Of a DNA stretch of 64,000 bases, positions 60,839-64,000 are shown piece after piece; within the stretch, counting starts at the first letter, position 1; the number at the start of each line of letters is the position of its first letter. The notes under the pieces are model-generated. The model was given only the letters and a program-made list of their open reading frames with translations, ran no database searches and had not been told where the DNA came from. Origin of the DNA: Dyella terrae (lineage in GTDB: Bacteria > Pseudomonadota > Gammaproteobacteria > Xanthomonadales > Rhodanobacteraceae); contig NZ_SIZZ01000001.1 in the NCBI RefSeq assembly GCF_004322705.1, forward strand, positions 2,187,213 through 2,251,212, given 5' to 3'. A program made the position numbers and the translations under genes.

Positions 60839-62254
60839 TCATCCGGGTGGCAAGGTCACGCTGAAGCGCGCACCGCCGAATTCCTCGGAACGATCGACGG
60901 ACAACTCGCCACGATAGGCCTTGACGATGTCCTGCACGATCGACAGGCCAATGCCGTGTCCTTGCACGCGCTCGTCGCCACGCACGCCGCGCTGCAGGAC
61001 CTTTTCGATCTTGTCGTCATCGATGCCAGGGCCGTCGTCTTCCACGCTCAGGAACAAGCCAGGGCGCTGGCGACCGGCCATCGGCTCCATCTTCACCACC
61101 AGCAATACGCGATGACGCGCCCACTTGAAGGCGTTCTCCAGCAGGTTGCCCATCAGCTCAAGCAGATCGCCCTGCTCACCGTAGAACGCGGCGCCATCGT
61201 CGATATCGAATTCGCACAGCACGTTCTTTGCGGCGTAAACCTTCTCGAGGCTCTGCACGAGATCCTCAGCGTGCCCGGCAATCGGAATGGCCGTCGCGAA
61301 CGTCTGCCGGCCCGTCGTGGCTGCGCGCGCCAACTGGTAAGCCACCAGCTCGTCCATGCGCCGCACCTGGTCGAGCACGTCGTTGCGCAGGGGCGAGTTG
61401 CCGTCCACCGACTCAAGCCGTGAACGAATCACCGCGAGCGGCGTTTTCAGGCTGTGTGCCAGGTCGGCCAGCGTATTGCGATACCTGACGCGCTGTTCGC
61501 GCTCGCTGTCGATGAAGGCGTTGATGCGTTCGGTCAGTCCCGTCAGTTCCAGCGGATACTGGCTGTCGAGTCGATCGGTGTCGCCGCGTTCGACGCGCGT
61601 CATGTCGCTGGCTACCTTGCGCAGCGGCGTCAGGCTCCAACGCAGCAACAGCAGTTGCAGCAGGATCAACATCACGCCAAGCGACGCCAGCCAGAATCCG
61701 AGGCTGCGCCGGAACACCGCATTCTGGCCTTCGAGCTGATCCTCGGCCTGGGCCACCATGAAAGTCAGCTTGACTGACTTCTTCTCGGAGGTGTCGAGCG
61801 CAACACCGTAGGCGTAGTAATACAGGCGCCCCATGCGCGTTTCGATGGGGCCGACGAACTGGCTTTCACCCGGCTCCAGCGTCGGCAGGAAATTGAAATC
61901 GCGGCCGATGGCTGACGGCGACTCCAGCTTGGCCCCGTTCTCGCCCATGGCGAGCGCATAGAGACCCGAGCCCGGCTGCGAGAAGCGCGGGTCCGGCGGC
62001 GTATCGGGCAGCAACACTTTTCCCGACCGGCCCACTTCGGTGCCAGCCAGGTAGGCCACAACGTAGTTCTGCAAGCGATCCTGCAGTTCCTTCAGCCCGG
62101 TCTCGGCGCTGGTGCGGGAAAGCGTGAGTCCGACAACGCCGAGAAAGGCCGCCAGCACGAAGCCGGTGGCCAGAGCCGCACGCGCCGCCAGTGAAAACGG
62201 GCGGCGCGGCGATTCAGGCTCATTCGTCGTCGGCTTCGCTGCGAGGGATGGCAA
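60839..62254 (-). CDS. phoQ: PhoQ-like sensor histidine kinase, about 471 aa
   Basis: Two spans (residues about 22-45 and 190-210) flank a periplasmic sensor domain. A HAMP-like segment follows. The H-box DLAHSLKTPLAVIRSRL with phosphoacceptor His, N-box NLLENAFKWARHRV, DDGPGIDDD and GHGIGLSIV complete the kinase. AHSLKTPLA is the PhoQ-type H-box. No ATG is available near the N-terminus: TTG 62254, within phoP, is the best start, giving 35 bases of overlap. It partners the PhoP-like regulator. Confidence 0.9.
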   Translation of the reverse strand: MPSLAAKPTTNEPESPRRPFSLAARAALATGFVLAAFLGVVGLTLSRTSAETGLKELQDRLQNYVVAYLAGTEVGRSGKVLLPDTPPDPRFSQPGSGLYALAMGENGAKLESPSAIGRDFNFLPTLEPGESQFVGPIETRMGRLYYYAYGVALDTSEKKSVKLTFMVAQAEDQLEGQNAVFRRSLGFWLASLGVMLILLQLLLLRWSLTPLRKVASDMTRVERGDTDRLDSQYPLELTGLTERINAFIDSEREQRVRYRNTLADLAHSLKTPLAVIRSRLESVDGNSPLRNDVLDQVRRMDELVAYQLARAATTGRQTFATAIPIAGHAEDLVQSLEKVYAAKNVLCEFDIDDGAAFYGEQGDLLELMGNLLENAFKWARHRVLLVVKMEPMAGRQRPGLFLSVEDDGPGIDDDKIEKVLQRGVRGDERVQGHGIGLSIVQDIVKAYRGELSVDRSEEFGGARFSVTLPPG

Positions 62255-62912
62255 AGCGGTATCCGCGTCCACGTACCGTCTCGATGGGCTTGAGGGTGCC
62301 TTCCGGGTCGAGCTTCCTGCGCAGTCGGCCGATGAAGACCTCCAGCACATTCGAGTCGCGATCGAAATCCTGCTGGTAGATGTGCTCGGTCAGGTCGGCC
62401 TTGGAGACCAGCTCGCCCGCATGCAGCATCAGGTATTCCAGCACCTTGTATTCGTAGCTGGTGAGGTCGACCAGCTTGCCTTCCACCGACACGGTTTGCG
62501 CCGTGGTGTCGAGCTTGATCGGACCACAGGCCAGCACCGGCTTCGACCAGCCACTGGCGCGACGCACCAGCGCGTTGATGCGCGCCAGCAGTTCTTCCAC
62601 GTGGAACGGCTTGACCAGGTAGTCGTCGGCACCGTGCTTGAGGCCTTCGACCTTGTCCTGCCAGCTGCCACGCGCCGTGAGGATGAGGATCGGGTAACGC
62701 TGCCCCGCTTCACGCAGGGACTTGACCAGGTCCATGCCCGACATCTTGGGCAGGCCCAGGTCGATGATGGCCAGGTCGAACGGCACTTCGCGGCCGAGGT
62801 ACATGCCCTCTTCGCCGTCCTGCGCCGCGTCGACGGCAAAACCATCGCGCTTCAGGCGGGCGGCGAGGGTTTCGCGCAGCGGCGCCTCGTCCTCTACCAA
62901 AAGGATGCGCAT
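62220..62912 (-). CDS. phoP: PhoP-like OmpR-family response regulator, 230 aa
   Basis: The receiver domain has D51 in AIIDLGLP as phosphoacceptor and K101 in LVKPF. The C-terminal winged helix contains LTSYEYKVLEYLMLHAGELV, SNVLEVFIGRLRRKL and TVRGRGYRFA. VEDEAPLRETLAARLKRDG is typical of PhoP. The start overlaps the PepSY gene stop (TGATG), and phoQ overlaps its 3' end, so all three are one operon. Mg or antimicrobial-peptide sensing is inferred from the family. Confidence 0.95.
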   Translation of the reverse strand: MRILLVEDEAPLRETLAARLKRDGFAVDAAQDGEEGMYLGREVPFDLAIIDLGLPKMSGMDLVKSLREAGQRYPILILTARGSWQDKVEGLKHGADDYLVKPFHVEELLARINALVRRASGWSKPVLACGPIKLDTTAQTVSVEGKLVDLTSYEYKVLEYLMLHAGELVSKADLTEHIYQQDFDRDSNVLEVFIGRLRRKLDPEGTLKPIETVRGRGYRFAIPRSEADDE

Positions 62913-63226
62913 CAGTGTTTCTCCTTGTTGCCCTCGCCGTTACCGGCGGGATTCTTGGTGGAATCGGGGGATGAGGGGGATTTGGCGGCGTCCGTGTTCA
63001 CCGTGACCACGCGGACATGGCCGTTGGGCGTCAGCACCTTGATCCGGTGCTCGAACGCGTTGCGACCGCGGCGAACCGTACTGGCCGACAGGATCTTGCC
63101 CTGGGTTTCCTGCTGCACCTGGTTCACGGCTTCTTCCAGCGACATCGACGGCTCCACGGCCTGGGCAAACGCCGAAAAGGCGCCCAGAAGCAACAATAGA
63201 GCCGACAAACGCAGGATTGTCCTCAT
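62912..63226 (-). CDS. Secreted PepSY-domain protein, 104 aa
   Basis: Residues 1-22 form a signal peptide (AFAQA). SMSLEEAVNQVQQETQGKIL, RGRNAFEHRIKVLTPNGHVR and VVTVNTDA make one PepSY unit, a small domain that can inhibit peptidases or sense the periplasm. The C-terminus is a Ser/Asn/Lys tail. It heads the phoPQ operon, with a one-base overlap, as in related species. Confidence 0.88.
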   Translation of the reverse strand: MRTILRLSALLLLLGAFSAFAQAVEPSMSLEEAVNQVQQETQGKILSASTVRRGRNAFEHRIKVLTPNGHVRVVTVNTDAAKSPSSPDSTKNPAGNGEGNKEKH

Positions 63227-63323
63227 TTCGACTACAAAACCTCGTGGTTTTCGCCTTGGGGCGACCTATCGTCGTTCAGACTATGAAACCGGGGCTGAAT
63301 ACTGACCCGACGGACGGTAGGTG

Positions 63324-64000
63324 TCACGCGGCGGACCGGAGGGGTTCCAGCGCCTGCTCGATGAGTCCCCACCCTGCTCCGGGCTGGTGCGCGCCCTCGC
63401 TGAGGACGCGCCGGAAGCTGCGCGCGCCCGGCTCGCCCTGGAACAGTCCCAGCAGGTGCCGGGTGATGTGCTTGAGGGCCGTGCCACGCGCCAGCTCTGC
63501 CTCAATGTAGGGACGCAGGTGCCGGATAACTGTTTCGCGCTCCGGCAAGGCCTCGCCATAAAGAGCGGCCTCCACCTGCGCCAGGACATAGGGGTCGTGA
63601 TATGCCGCACGCCCCAGCATCACGCCATCGACCTGCTTCAGATGCGCCTGCACCTGCTCCACCGTGGTGATGCCGCCATTGATAACGATGACCAGGTGCG
63701 GGAACTCGCGTTTCAGGCGATACACGCGCTCGTAGTCCAGTGGGGGAATCTCGCGATTCTCCTTGGGGCTCAGTCCCTGCAGCCATGCCTTGCGCGCGTG
63801 CACGACCAGGATGTCCACGCCCGCGCCCACCATCGTTTCGGTGAAGCGCTGCAGGTCCGCGTAGTCGTCCTGGTCGTCCACGCCGATGCGGCACTTCACG
63901 GTCACCGGAACTTCCACCGATTCACGCATCGCCCGCACGCAGTCACCCACCAGCGAGGGCTCGCGCATCAGGCAGGCACCGAACTTGCCCGACTGCACGC
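63324..64000 (-). CDS. dusA: tRNA-dihydrouridine synthase A, 5' part beyond the window
   Basis: The flavoenzyme reduces U20 of tRNA to dihydrouridine. The visible 225 residues contain VQSGKFGACLM with catalytic Cys, PVTVKCRIGVDDQDDY, VHARKAWLQGLSPKENR, VINGGITT and DGVMLGRAAYHDPY, which is the DusA pattern. About 100 N-terminal residues lie outside the window. The gene is on the same strand as phoPQ, 98 bases upstream of the PepSY gene. Confidence 0.95.
   Translation of the reverse strand, partial: VQSGKFGACLMREPSLVGDCVRAMRESVEVPVTVKCRIGVDDQDDYADLQRFTETMVGAGVDILVVHARKAWLQGLSPKENREIPPLDYERVYRLKREFPHLVIVINGGITTVEQVQAHLKQVDGVMLGRAAYHDPYVLAQVEAALYGEALPERETVIRHLRPYIEAELARGTALKHITRHLLGLFQGEPGARSFRRVLSEGAHQPGAGWGLIEQALEPLRSAA

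Overview
The window looks like the chromosome of a high-GC gammaproteobacterium of the order Xanthomonadales, most likely family Rhodanobacteraceae (Luteibacter, Dyella, Rhodanobacter relatives). This rests on gene content and order recognised by eye: a complete homogentisate and tryptophan catabolic block with POT transporter, PDH-type E1alpha/E1beta/E2, a tryptophanyl-tRNA synthetase with a C-terminal extension, and PepSY/PhoP/PhoQ. No database search was possible.

Layout. 1-3.7 kb: a membrane protein cut by the left edge, a secreted protein, a conserved small protein and a LysR regulator divergent from an NTF2-like protein. 4.1-11.1 kb: the accessory heart of the window. About 15 short genes all lie on the minus strand (SMI1/KNR4-like, DUF4279, Cys-rich lipoprotein, zinc-ribbon proteins, small membrane and secreted proteins). 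Almost every one is followed within a few bases of its stop by the same about 27-bp palindrome, always in the same orientation; two degenerate copies extend the pattern to 2.0 kb. This gene-plus-repeat organisation resembles an integron cassette array but lacks recognisable attC R/L boxes and an integrase, and is the main candidate for something undescribed.

11.1-30.8 kb: single-gene regulator/effector pairs (LysR/lipocalin-like, AraC/GST, MarR/M13 peptidase), small enzymes (PhyH, GFA, alpha/beta hydrolase, VOC proteins, ABM), a denitrification operon (NirK fused to cytochrome c, NirV, SCO), a CPBP protease and an orphan sugar-binding protein. Two genes here are homologues of two genes in the palindrome array.

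30.9-50.3 kb: central metabolism. Class I aldolase, pyruvate kinase and GAPDH stand close together with S1/P1 nuclease, OsmC, truncated haemoglobin and Tpx. Then comes the aromatic amino-acid block: fumarylacetoacetase-like hydrolase, lipoprotein and HmgA in one operon, HPPD divergent from a MarR regulator, a POT peptide transporter, and tryptophan 2,3-dioxygenase. The E1alpha/E1beta/E2 operon follows.

50.4-64 kb: VOC and AlkB-like proteins, SulP transporter, TrpS, arginase, rhodanese, tRNA-Thr, a SPOR/CoaX/BirA operon, an MtfA-like peptidase, a PepSY-PhoP-PhoQ operon, and DusA cut by the right edge.
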